A program made the position numbers and the translations under genes. Shown piece after piece: positions 34,280 through 60,230 of a DNA stretch of 64,000 bases. The stretch covers positions 1-64,000 of the forward strand of contig JAWPHD010008288.1 in the NCBI GenBank assembly GCA_037043455.1, given 5' to 3'. How positions within the stretch are numbered: position 1 is the first letter of the stretch; every line of letters starts with the position of its first letter. The notes under the pieces are model-generated. The model was given only the letters and a program-made list of their open reading frames with translations, searched no databases and was not told the DNA's origin. The DNA is from Cyrtodaria siliqua. Lineage: Eukaryota; Mollusca; Bivalvia; Adapedonta; Hiatellidae.

Positions 34280-34333
34280 ACAGCACGTGTATAAAGCACG
34301 TGCACGACAGCACGTGTATAAAGCACGTGCACG
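34280..34333 (+). repeat. 27-bp tandem duplication rich in CACGTG
   Basis: Two perfect copies of a 27-bp unit beginning 'acagcacgtgtataaagcac', giving four CACGTG E-box motifs in 54 bases with a TATAAA in each copy. Confidence 0.9.
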
Positions 34334-34665
34334 GTCTCCTTGTATTACACATGGTTAATATAAGGAAATACGTAATGGGTATATTATACGGAATACAAGC
34401 AGTTCCATGTGATAAATGTATATATTGTTCGGAATTTGATCCCATTCTCAGTAAAGCCTATTTGCTGTCGTATCCTATCCTCTCCACGCGAAATTTACAT
34501 GACTTAACCAGCTCAGCTTTTTGGTTATGATAGGATAAAGACACAGAGAACACATTACCAAATCGAACCCTACCGACCTCCAGAACCTATCTTTCGCTTT
34601 TAGAAAGAGATAGCGGATGGACTACGTCGGTCACCTTATCTATATTGTAAGCACTGTGCATGCGT

Positions 34666-34676
34666 TATTATTATTA

Positions 34677-34713
<37 letters not shown>
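34666..34713 (+). repeat. Microsatellite (ATT)n
   Basis: About 15 copies of ATT/TTA with one interruption. Confidence 0.95.
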
Positions 34714-34714
<1 letters not shown>

Positions 34715-35064
34715 CTTAGTATATCATTACTTTTAGCACGCATATTTCTCCCACCCACCACACCCAACCCCCTATCCCAAGTTCTCTCCCCTCTCCTCAC
34801 TCCACCCACTGCTGTACTTCAAACCTTGATTGTATAATTGTACCCTTGCACACGTCAATGGAAAAAATGTAACTGCTATTTTTCTTCATGTTGTTACCAT
34901 GCAGAATGTAACCTGATTGAAATATGTCGTTGTTGGTATGATACTGAAAGAATCTAATAAACAAATGTAATGAGAAATTGAAGAATTATTGTCACAAATA
35001 TAGTATAATCAAAAAAAAACACGGTCATCATGGTAATCTTGAGGTTTTTATCAAGCATGAAAGT

Positions 35065-35225
35065 TGGCGTCTCGATTTTATTAATCCAGTATTAGTATGA
35101 CTTTAAACGTGCTTGCATACAATTACACTATTGCGTTTTCAATGATTTCTTCTTATTCTACCATAGGTTTAAAGTAGTAGTGTAATATATTCATAACATT
35201 CACATTCGGTCAACAGTTACACATT
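35065..35225 (+). repeat. Dispersed repeat, related to 20186-20345
   Basis: Same ordered blocks as 20186-20345, including 'tgactttaaa', 'gcatac', 'gcgttttcaa' and 'tcaacagtta'. Confidence 0.55.
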
Positions 35226-35284
35226 TTCGAGATGTTGAGAAATACAGTAGGTGTTAATGAAATGGTTTACTCGGACTTCACCGT

Positions 35285-35351
<67 letters not shown>

Positions 35352-35400
35352 GCGGCTCTAATTACTATATCCTGTGTTGATGGGCCTCCAACAAACATTC
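35285..35400 (-). repeat. SINE family A fragment with (CT)n expansion
   Basis: About 30 CT units followed directly by 'ggtgcggctctaattactat' and 'atcctgtgttgatgggcctc', the end segment of family A. The CT tract sits at the exact place where other copies carry a short CT-rich stretch. Confidence 0.75.
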
Positions 35401-35629
35401 ATAATGCAATGCACAAGCTACGTTTTGCTTCCATTGTCAATCATCCATCAGTATATATAAGTTGGCATCATTTGCTTGGTGGGATTTAGGATTACATAAT
35501 TTGTTAAATAGGTTTTAAATGTATATTTGGTATATGCCTTGCCAGTTACATGCAATGTTGTATATCAAATGACACGGCGGCAATACACGACCATTGACGT
35601 ATTATGTTTAGTCTTAATAATTGGTATGG

Positions 35630-35800
35630 CTATCCAGCTGGCTTGCGGAACGTTGGTGGTTCTACCCAGTACCGCCCGTACACGAAAATTGCCCGGAGGT
35701 GCACATGGGGTCTTACTCCACCGATAGTAGATGAAAAGTCGCCATATGACCTTAGCTGTTGGTGGACTATTAAATCCAATTCAATTCAATTCAATTATTT
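35630..35800 (+). repeat. Dispersed SINE family B, copy 2
   Basis: Collinear with 11275-11485: 'gcttgcggaacgttggtggt', 'cacgaaaattgcccggaggt', 'gtcttactccaccgatag', 'gtcgccatatgaccttagct', and a tail of four CAATT repeats. Confidence 0.8.
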
Positions 35801-35844
35801 TGGTATGGCTGGTAGACCTACCGGTACCGCTTATCTAGATTAGT

Positions 35845-36200
35845 TACACAGTTAAATGTATGAAACCACTAATTATTCCCCCATTGACACCAATATTAAC
35901 ATGTCACATATTAATGATTTGTTGCAACTTTAACTCAAGGATGGATAGTGTAATTTTCTTATATAAACTAATTTTCCGCTTGAAAAATCACCAGAACAGG
36001 TGGGACACAAGACATGTAAGAAAGTTCTTGTTTGTTTACTAAACAGCTGTTTTCATTGATAGTTGCTCACAAAGTGTAAGCATAGAGTCGAAAATGTTCA
36101 TCAGTGATCCAGTAAAACCTATTAATACGCTTCATCTACATACAGCCACAACACGGTTTCTACTCCTCGGATATTTACATTTACTTGGTGGTGGTAAACC
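35845..36200 (+). repeat. Dispersed repeat family E, copy 2
   Basis: Same blocks as 10137-10570: 'tatgaaaccactaatt', 'gaaaaatcaccagaacaggt', 'gtttactaaacagctgtttt', 'gtgatccagtaaaacctatt' and 'ggtggtaaaccta'. A short hairpin (gtctcaatcatccagac / gtctggatgatcgagac) follows at 36210-36300. Confidence 0.8.
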
Positions 36201-36589
36201 TAACAGGATTGTAGTCTCAATCATCCAGACACACTCAAGCTGACATCGTATAGACTTCTTTGAGAGAAATCTCGCGAGAGGTCTGGATGATCGAGACTAA
36301 CGGGACTGATGTTCTACATTACGTGAGGTATTCCGCAAATATGCCAGTAAAGGAAACATGTTTGATAAGAATACGATCTGCTTCAAGTATCGTTTATATG
36401 GGTCTCTTTATCTATATAATAATAAATTGTCTTTATCTATATAGGTGGCCTCTGATTCTCGTTTGTTATAGTCTAAAACAGCGAAATGCGCAACTGAAAT
36501 GTTGCTACATAGGTTTGGTTGAATGGTGTTTTGCGTCATTTTAAGAACATTTTAGGCCATATATGACGGTCAATTTATTTTGTGATAGA

Positions 36590-36775
36590 GGCAGACCCTC
36601 CCAATTGTCCTGGCTAGAACAAGTACCGTACACCTCCCGCAATCCGTAACAATCGACACTTTCCCACTTACAAGTTGAGCTCCCAGCGGGATTCGAACCC
36701 GCTGCGGTGAGAGGCGAGAAGGTTGATAGCGCAACGTCGTAACCCTCGACCACGGAGGCGTTTGTTACTACATAG
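36590..36775 (-). repeat. tRNA-derived SINE with distinct head
   Basis: Minus strand: 'cgcctccgtggtcgagggtt' (A-box region), 'gcgggttcgaatcccgctgg' (B-box), then 'ttctagccaggacaattggg'. The acceptor stem does not pair, so it is not a functional tRNA gene. Confidence 0.75.
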
Positions 36776-37128
36776 GCGACACAAGAGAACAACTGAAGCC
36801 GTATACTGTATCTTAATCCGAGCCTTCTCTGACACTAAAAGCCTTTTTGTTTTCTTTCTTTTTTTTGTGTGACTTTTAAGGGTCAGAGGACTCTTATAGT
36901 GAAAACGTGGGGATGACTGAAAAACACAGTCATGCAATCTCTACCTAGAGTTGTTGTTCCGTGCATAAACATACACCAATGTCAACCTATCATCAAATGC
37001 CAAGAATCTTGGTAAAATGATGAAAAACGGTGGAAATGCAAAATATTTTGATGGCAGTAATATTTTTCTGAATTGACTTTATAGGAAATGCTTAAAATGC
37101 AAAATATTGTTTTTTCGGCTTGAATGTT

Positions 37129-38136
37129 TTAAAGGGAGTACATCAGGCTTTTCAAAGGGGTCTAGGGGTCCGACTTAAAATTGACAAATAATGATATTTT
37201 CTATTTTAAAGCGCCTAAACTTAATGAATGATCCTAAAAATGACCCCATAGTTACAAGGAAATTCATTCTGTACAGTAATACGTGCTATCCTAGGTTACG
37301 CACCAGGGTTAATTTCAGCATTGTATGCCCGATTCCGTCCTAGCTATATGGTGTATTCGAAGTTTAAACCTTAGGGGGCACTCCACAGTTTAATGTACAT
37401 TTCTCAATCATCAAACACATGACAGGCTCTTAGCCTGAATCCTTGAGCAAAAATAAATCACATCATCATTGTGTCATACATTTCTTAAAGCAATAAAATT
37501 ACTCATGTTTCCATACCAAATAAAAGTATCAAAAAGCATTTTCTGTACAACTTTAGTCCCATTTCTTTAAGATTACCCCACCCCTTAAAACATGCTAAAA
37601 ATGCAATTTTAGCAATATTTCAAATGTCAATAAATAAAAATAAAAAAAATTCCTACACATATCAGGGTCATGTCTGCACTCATAATGCTCTTGCATATCA
37701 GGAAATGCTAAATTTTACATACCTAGTCCGGCATTTTAAAAAGTTATTCCACGCTGATCTCCTCGTCAGTGAAAATCAGCCATTTTAACTACTTTTAGGA
37801 AGTTTTTGATTGGTTCACATTTTTCAATTTATAGCCTCCAAAAAACCCAAAGAATGCATATTCCAATACACCAAAATAAACTTAGAAGTAATCAAAACTG
37901 AAAAAAACATCAAACATGTGCTTCATAATTATTATAAAGACCATCCATGGATCTAAAAGATGCTTAGTTGATTTCTTTCTGATTTACACCATGGACATTC
38001 ATGCGAAACTGAGGAGTGCCCCCTTAACAATATGGTTCCAACATCATATTTTGATGGACATAAGTGTTTTATCATGAATTGGAACATTTTTATAATTTAA
38101 GATATTTCTAGAAAAATCATAATGTACTCCCTTTAA
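37129..38136. mobile_element. 1-kb terminal-inverted-repeat element
   Basis: Ends are perfect 16-bp inverted repeats: 'tttaaagggagtacat' on the left and 'atgtactccctttaaa' on the right. No transposase frame. Interior text is shared in part with 32650-33050. A non-autonomous DNA transposon is the simplest reading. Confidence 0.8.
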
Positions 38137-38169
38137 ATATACAGTAAATTATGCTCAGAATTATATTGC

Positions 38170-38600
38170 GGTAGAATAGAGGTTTGTAGTTCGGCATATC
38201 ACTCCGCCGTCAAATCATTGAACATAGGCACCACCAAATCATTTCCATAGGATTACAGCGCATCGTTTAGCTTACCAGCACTTTCCAGCTATAAGTCCAA
38301 TATAGGTGGCTTTGAAGTAGAATACCGCTTAAGCCGGTGCTAGGGGGCGTGAGAATTGTTGCTTCTTTCATTACTTCTCTAACAGACTCAATAAAACCGA
38401 GTCTGCTGCTTTATTCTCTTAATTGTGTTTGTTGCTCTCAAAGGATCACCTTTATCAGTATTTATTAAATTAAATTACTAACCTAACATATATATCAAAG
38501 TGTGGAAAATAAGTCGTGTTTCTTTCGATTGTTTACATGTTAATCAGCAGCCGATAATTGGTGGTGTCACGGTGTTGAACTTCTATTCGCCATTTTTATA
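38170..38600 (+). repeat. Dispersed repeat family F, copy 2
   Basis: Matches 19500-19780 in order, with 'tcggcatatcactccgccgt' at the left and 'cagcagccgataattggtgg' toward the right, and about 130 extra bases between. Confidence 0.6.
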
Positions 38601-39440
38601 TTTTAGCTATGGTCATGTGACAAATTATCATGTGATCGCAGGCTACTTTCTTAGACGTTGACAGAGGTAAATGTAATTGCCTCTGGGAAAAATTGACAGT
38701 CATGAATTTTCAACGGAGTCTGCGGCGTCGGGTCGATTTTTTGCGACAATTTAGCCTAACAAATCAATCAATTAATGTTTATTTTACCAGGGTGCAACGA
38801 TAGAACTGCACCTTTATCGATTGTATTGACACAAAAAAAGATTTATGTTTTGAAGTACAGTTTTATTTTCTATATCCGCCAAATTCCTGTGATATTCTCG
38901 CGCGGTGAAGGCATTAAACTCCACTCTCAACTGAAAACATGAAGCACTTTTAGGAGTAAAACAAACTCTTCTCGGAGCATAATTAGGATTTAAAATCTAA
39001 AGATAAAAAATTGGATGTTGTTAAGAAAATTGCGAATGTCAAAAGGAAACGTTGGTCACAGTTTTGCAGGAAATATTTATCGACGCACCGATCACGATCA
39101 CGTGACTCTTGACCTGAATAATAACAAATGTAGGAAATTTAATATTTGTTAACTTCGTCTGAAAAGGGTTGACCTAGACAACTTTAAAAATTTTAAAATA
39201 ACAAATATTTTGGTTCAGATAAGTAAATAAATATATTGATAATCACGTTAGGTGCTTGAAATGTTAATTCAATGCACACTTTCTTAGATATATTGACATA
39301 AAACCAGGAGAGTAGCACCTCTCCCTTGCGGGAGAGGAGATCCCCGTGTTTTTACTGTAGGAACCTCTCTGACCGCACACAGCCAGAAGAAATATCAAAA
39401 TCGTAAAAAGGTAAGGTCAGGGAGAAGGCTCGGATTACTT
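38601..39440. other. No gene seen
   Basis: AT-rich intergenic sequence. No exon or clear repeat was recognised. Confidence 0.4.
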
Positions 39441-39444
39441 AACT

Positions 39445-39740
39445 CTATATTAAGTTGAATTATGTTTAACGGCTTGTTAAACGTTATATGCTATTAAGAT
39501 CCAATCCAGAGAGAGGAAGAATACACAGGAATCCGGACACTGCTCGTACTAACGAATAGAATCATATGGTTATTTAACGGAGAATAAACTCTTATACGAG
39601 GAAACGCCCAATTTACGTCCCCATCCTAAGGACGAAGAAGGCTAAAATGCACTGTCCAAGAACACACTGACGAAACTCCCTTCGACTTTCAAGTCCATCG
39701 TTCTATCCACTAGGCCATGCCTGCCCATATAAGTTTCTGT
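39445..39740 (-). repeat. Dispersed SINE family A, full-length copy
   Basis: This copy has the tRNA-like head: on the minus strand it begins 'ggcaggcatggcctagtgga' (A-box), then 'gtgttcttggacagtgc', the shared body, 'gtgtattcttcctctctctg' and the end 'taacaagccgttaaacat'. It defines orientation and limits for the family. Confidence 0.85.
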
Positions 39741-39747
39741 ATAAATG

Positions 39748-39800
39748 TACCCCCGACCCACCCACCCACCCACCCACACCCACCCACACCCACACCCCTA
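39748..39800 (+). repeat. (CCCA)n / CCCACA low-complexity tract
   Basis: Repeated CCCACCC and CCCACA units. The minus strand is G-rich and could form quadruplexes. Not telomeric in sequence. Confidence 0.9.
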
Positions 39801-39963
39801 CCCCGCTCAAAACAAATAAAAACATTGATACATATATTAACTGAGACACGTGTGTTTCTCTGGACATCGGCAAATCCTTGAATACATTTAAGAACTTTAG
39901 TTAACTTATATTCACTTTTTTTAAATCTCGATAATGTGACAGACATTATTAGCATTGCTGTAC

Positions 39964-40016
39964 TAGTTCAAACTCTAGCTTTAATGCAATGTCATGAAGG
40001 TAAGAAATGCTATTAT
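39964..40016 (+). repeat. Upstream copy of the amylase proximal promoter (direct repeat)
   Basis: About 52 bases including 'tagttcaaactctagcttta', 'atgcaatgtcatga' and 'taagaaatgctat'. The same sequence, three or four changes apart, is at 40580-40632, where it runs into the TATA box. Here the TATA position reads 'ctattattg'. Confidence 0.9.
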
Positions 40017-40017
40017 T

Positions 40018-40577
40018 GTTTGGGGCGCTTGTTTCCGCAAAGGTTTTTCTGCAGTAACTCGAGCAATTTAAATAATACGTACATCAGTTATATATCATTA
40101 GAACTGGCATTTTAAGTGGTAAATAAAACTACTTTACTTTTGAAAAACGATTGAGAAATAAATATTTTACAGCCAAAATGATTTTTTGATGGGCTTTTCC
40201 TATGTGCATTCCTTGTTGGTGGGACAGCAGAAAATTAAGAAATGCCAAATAACTTCAGTTATACTTCATACTTTGCTATAAAACTTTCGGGGTGTCTTAA
40301 TTTACTAATATCCAAAAATTTAAAACCATTTTTGGATAAAAATTAAAAAACATGTTTTTCTCATTTTTCATGCAGTAGAATTTTGCATTGAAAATGACCC
40401 ATGCAAAAACAACTTTCGCAGATACATTTTTTATTTCTCAACCGATTTTGACAAGTAAGATATTTCTTATTTACCACTAAAAATGTCTGTTTCAATGATA
40501 TAAAAAATTATTTAGGTAGTAGATTAATTTTATCTTAAAAGTCCAAACAACCTTTGGCTGAAACAAGCGCCCCAAAC
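40018..40577. mobile_element. 560-bp foldback element between duplicated promoter halves
   Basis: Ends are perfect 18-bp inverted repeats, 'gtttggggcgcttgtttc' and its complement. Inverted similarity continues inward for ~150-180 bases (for example 'agtggtaaataa' and 'attgagaaataaa' on the left against 'ttatttaccact' and 'ttatttctcaacc' on the right). No coding frame. A non-autonomous DNA element. Confidence 0.85.
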
Positions 40578-40579
40578 AG

Positions 40580-40633
40580 TAGTTCAAACTCTAGCTTTAG
40601 TGCAATGTCATGAGATAAGAAATGCTATATAAG
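40580..40633 (+). promoter_or_regulatory. Alpha-amylase core promoter with TATA box
   Basis: TATATAAG at 40626-40633 lies 35 bases before the start codon at 40668, so transcription should begin near 40656 and leave a very short leader. The ~45 bases just upstream are duplicated at 39964-40016. Assigned from the TATA box and its distance to the signal-peptide exon. Confidence 0.7.
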
Positions 40634-40667
40634 CCCGTGTCAACATTCCTGCCACGGATCTGTAATA

Positions 40668-40710
40668 ATGCTAATTTACGTAGCATTTGTGATTTTTAAC
40701 TTGCTCAACG
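40668..40710 (+). CDS. Alpha-amylase exon 1, signal peptide
   Basis: Encodes MLIYVAFVIFNLLN plus the first base of a glycine codon. This is a hydrophobic secretion signal of ~15 residues, short but complete once joined to exon 2. The donor is g|gtatgt at 40711. Phase 1 matches exon 2, which begins with two bases that finish a GGG codon, giving [17 protein letters not shown]. The exon is too small for an open-frame search and was found by phase and by the TATA box just upstream. Confidence 0.75.
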
Positions 40711-40769
40711 GTATGTAGACTTGGCATTCTCACCGTCGTTTTTCAGTGCTATATTTTTCCTTTTTACGT

Positions 40770-41215
40770 CAGTTGCTTTTCATTTGTATGACTTTATTAA
40801 TATGAATTATAAGCACTATGCAGTAGATGGGGGGGGGGGGGGGGGGGGGGGGTGGGGGGCGGGGGGGGGGGGGATTGCTTTTCATTTGTACGACTTTATT
40901 AATATGAATTATAAGCATATGCAGTAGAGGGGGGGGGGTTGCTTTTCAATTTGTACGACTTTATTATATGAATTATAAGCATATGCAGAAGAGGGGGGGG
41001 GGGGGGGGGGTTGCTTTTCATTTGTACGACTTTATTAATATGAATTATAAGCATATGCAGTAGAGGGGGGGGGGGGTTGCTTTTTCATTGTACGACTTTA
41101 TTAATATGAATTATAAGCATAATGCAGTAGAGGGGGGGGGGGGGTTGCTTTTCATTTGTACGACTTTTATTAATATGAATTATAAGCATATGCATAGGGG
41201 AGGGGGGGGCCTGGA
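40770..41215 (+). repeat. Poly-G minisatellite, ~70-bp unit
   Basis: Six to seven copies of a unit with 'ttgcttttcatttgtacgac', 'tttattaatatgaattataa' and 'gcatatgcagtaga', each followed by a run of 8 to more than 20 Gs. The G runs lie on the amylase coding strand in intron 1 and could form RNA or DNA quadruplexes. Exact run lengths are prone to sequencing error. Confidence 0.92.
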
Positions 41216-41269
41216 CCAAATTTATAGCAATTATCGAAACATTTTAAAGTATTTCCCATCTGAATAGTC

Positions 41270-41830
41270 TTTAGGTATGAAACCACCCAATTAATTCACC
41301 CCCCACCTCACCCCCCCAGCCCCAGCCGCCACCCCCCCACCCATTGACACCAATGTCAAAATGTCCACATATTAATGATTTGCTGCAACTTCAACTCATG
41401 TTATGGATTAATGCAACAGTGTAATTTTCATAGTGTAATTTTCATATAGAAAACTAGTTTGCACTTGAAAAATCACTTGCAAAGGCGGGATTACAAGAGA
41501 TGTAAGACAGTTATTGTTTTGTTTACTAAACAGGTCAAGGGTAAATATGTTTTCATTGATAATTGCTCACAAAGTGTATGCATAGATTCAAAATTTGGGA
41601 AAATGTTCACCAATAATCCAGTAAACCCTATCAATAAACTTATTATACATACATCAACAAATTCGAATAGAGATGGGCTTTTTCCCCTACTTATAATGCC
41701 AGTTTTTCAATGAAAAGGACGGATTACTTTTTATTATTGAAACTACATTTGACTTAAATTAAAAAGATGTTGAACTACATTTGGCTACACTTCGGAGGTT
41801 TAGTTGCAGTTGGTGGCATCACTCCGCTCC
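41270..41830 (+). repeat. Dispersed repeat family E, copy 3
   Basis: In amylase intron 1. Same blocks as 10137-10570, expanded by a C-rich insertion near 41290-41340: 'aggtatgaaaccac', 'cattgacaccaatgtcaaaa', 'cttgaaaaatcac', 'gtttactaaacaggtcaa', 'aatccagtaaaccctatcaa'. Confidence 0.8.
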
Positions 41831-42019
41831 GTCCGCACTAACCCCTCAAACTTGGTCAAAAACACTAAAATGCGTTGGAAATGGGTTAACCATTATTGAA
41901 ATGTTGACAGTATGTCAGTCGTTTAATGGTCGCTAATGGTGCTAACGCGTAGTCACTCAAAACAATTTGCGACCTTTGACTGGTATACCCTCGCAAAATT
42001 CAAAATTTCAGTACAGTTA

Positions 42020-42310
42020 TATATTTATTTATTTATTTATTTATTTATTTATATATTTATTTATTTATTTATTTATTTATCTTTTATTATTTATTTATTT
42101 ATTTAATAATTTACTTACTTACTTTTTGCTTTACTTTACTTTTCACTTCACTTCTTCACTTCACTTCACTTCACTTCACTTCACTTCACTTCACTTCACT
42201 TCACTTCACTTCACTTCACTTCACTTTACTTTACTTTACTTTACTTTACTTCACTTTACTTTAATTTAATTTACTTACTTATTTACTTACTTACTTACTT
42301 ACCTACTTAC
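42020..42310 (+). repeat. Adjacent microsatellites (TTTA)n, (TTCAC)n, (TTTAC)n, (TTAC)n
   Basis: Four successive simple repeats that differ by one base step: TTTA to about 42105, CACTT to about 42225, TTTAC/TTAAT to 42265, then TTAC. The order suggests one tract derived from the next by slippage and mutation. Confidence 0.92.
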
Positions 42311-42364
42311 TTAACATTAATCTGTCGATTTATGTTAATGACAAATTGATTATATGTTTGGGAC

Positions 42365-43115
42365 AGTTGTCAGCTGCGTTATCCCTTAGTAGTCGACTGC
42401 ATTATCCCTTAGTTGTCGACTGCATTATCCTTTAGTTATCGACTGCGTTATCCCTTAGTTGTCGTCTGTGTTATCCCTTAGTTGTCGCCTGCGTTATCAC
42501 TTAGTTGTCAACTGCGTTATCCCTTAGTTGTCGACTGCATTATCCTTTAGTTATCAACTGCGTTATCCCTTAGTTATCAACTGCGTTATCCCTTAGTTGT
42601 CGTCTGCGTTATCCCCTAGTTGTCGTCTGCGTTATCCCTTAGTTGTCAACTGCGTTATCCCTTAGTTGTCGTCTACGTTATCACTTAGTTGTCGTCTGCT
42701 TTGTTATCCCTTAGTTGTCAACTGCGTTATCCCTTAGATGTCGACTGCATTATCCCTTAGTTATCAACTGCGTTATCTCTTAGTTGTCGACTGCGTTATC
42801 ACTTAGTTGTCGTCTACGTTATCACTTAAGTTGTCGTCTGCGTTATCCCTTAGTTGTCGTCTGCGTTATCGCTTAGTTGTCAGCTGCGTTATCCCTTAGT
42901 TGTCATCTGAGTTATCCCTAAGTTGTCGTCTGCATTATTCATTAGTTTTCGTCTGCGTTATCCCTAAGTTGTCGACTGCATTATCTCTTGATTGTCAGCT
43001 GCGTTATCCCTTAGTTGTTGACTGCGTTATCCCTTAGTTGTCGTCTGTGTTATCCCTTATTTGTCGACTGCATTATCCCTTAGATGTCAACTGCGTTATC
43101 CCTTAGTTGTCGTCT
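42365..43115 (+). repeat. Minisatellite, 23-bp unit
   Basis: About 32 copies of a 23-bp unit 'gcgttatcccttagttgtc' plus 'gtct' or 'gact', with AC/GT and C/T variants. Lies in amylase intron 1. Confidence 0.93.
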
Positions 43116-43334
43116 GCTCCTTCTTCGAAACGACTGTTAAAGAAATGTGGGCTGTTATAGGATATAAATTGCTCATTTTGTGAAATAAGAGGCATTTTAT
43201 GAATAATATATATTTTTAAGTTGCATATAACGACTGAGTAAAATCATGAGTTTGCAATATAAAACCTGCAATACAATAAATAGAAAACATAAACTAGATT
43301 TTGTTCACATCGATTACGAAACAAACTTCAAAGT

Positions 43335-43515
43335 TTATACAAATCACTCCCGATGGCGCGAATGAAAGGACGGTAGGAAACCGGGGAACCCGGGGGAAAC
43401 CCCACGTGTCCGAATGGGTGACCACTGTACCATCTAATTTACATCATCGATACGGGGAAATGAACCCGGGTTGCATTGGTGAGAAACTAGCGCGCTATTT
43501 GACTGCACAAGTCGG
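43335..43515 (-). repeat. tRNA-derived SINE in amylase intron 1
   Basis: On the minus strand: 'caacccgggttcatttcccc' (B-box region), 'gtggtcacccattcggacac', 'cccccgggttccccggtttc' and 'cgcgccatcgggagtgattt'. This ordered text is typical of a SINE family widespread in bivalves. The open frame on the plus strand here is not a gene. Confidence 0.7.
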
Positions 43516-43618
43516 AAATGAAATTATTGAAATACAATATTGTCGTGATGTATAGTAACTTGGACGTGATTTGTTAAGTATAACACTAATAATCTTGACC
43601 GAGTATGTTTTATTTTAA

Positions 43619-59150
<15,532 letters not shown>

Positions 59151-59362
59151 CCGTTCTGTGGTGTGCTTATCTAAGATTACAGGGTTTCCCTTCACTTAAC
59201 CAACACACAAACAAAATATTCAAGAGTCAACATGCATCCAATATAAAACAAATACAAGGGATCTGAGTTGACATGCACACATAGACACGAGTAAAATAAA
59301 TCGATTACAATGAAAGAATAACATAAAAAAAGAACAATATAATGTTGTCTTTCTCAATATAT

Positions 59363-59455
59363 GTTTCTCCTGTAAATGAAAACGATGACCATGATCAAAG
59401 GCCCTGACGGACCTTTGTTTTGAGAGGTTGTATCTTCATTACTAGATGCTGAAAC
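59363..59455 (+). pseudogene. Decayed duplicate of alpha-amylase exon 3
   Basis: Begins 'gtttctcctgtaaatgaaaa', one step from the true exon 3 start 'gtatctccggtaaatgaaaa' at 59754. Similarity continues through 'gagaggt' and 'ttcattactagatgctgaaa', with internal deletions and an in-frame stop (VSPVNEN, then loss of frame). A relic of exon duplication inside intron 2, 390 bases before the intact exon. Confidence 0.75.
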
Positions 59456-59499
59456 AGTCATAATAAATATACATGTAATAGATAGAGTATGGTTTCATT

Positions 59500-59562
59500 G
59501 AGTTGGTTAATTTAAACATCGAGATGGGCGTAGCCCATCGATGTGTTTAAATTAACCAACGA
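59500..59562. repeat. Near-perfect hairpin in amylase intron 2
   Basis: 'gttggttaatttaaaca' through 'gatgggc', a 3-base loop, then 'gcccatc' through 'tgtttaaattaaccaac'. Arms of ~28 bases with minor mismatch. A small foldback sequence between the exon relic and exon 3. Confidence 0.9.
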
Positions 59563-59660
59563 GTTTTGTAGCATGTCCATTTCAGCTCTCTGACATACTT
59601 TAACTTGTTATTCTAACTGTTATTCTAACTGTTATTCTGACAGGTGTTTTTTTCAATTAA

Positions 59661-59921
<261 letters not shown>

Positions 59922-60230
59922 TAACATTTTGGGAAACTATCAGACAACAAACTCAGATAGATGACATAGTGATCAAGACCAAGCGACCAAAAGGCTTTGA
60001 AATGTTATCAACGATAATAAGTATAACAAACAATTCAACATCAAATCAACATCATCCTTTTTTTAAGTTACAACCAAAGAGAAAATTAAAGTTATTTTTA
60101 TAACTGAATTGTGTTACAAATTCTATATATGTAGTCTCGAATTCTACTCTAATTTATGAAATAAAGTATAATGACAACATCAACATTATAAATAAGAACG
60201 TTTCATTTTAATAAATGAATATTGTTACAG

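Noticed and set aside
39748..39800. Telomere-like C-rich tract
   Set aside because: The repeats are CCCA and CCCACA, not the animal telomere unit CCCTAA; simple low-complexity sequence.
43301..43555. 84-codon open frame upstream of amylase exon 2 as a signal-peptide exon
   Set aside because: It coincides with a reversed tRNA-derived SINE, has no hydrophobic signal and its phase does not fit. The exon at 40668-40710 fits in phase, hydrophobicity and distance to a TATA box.
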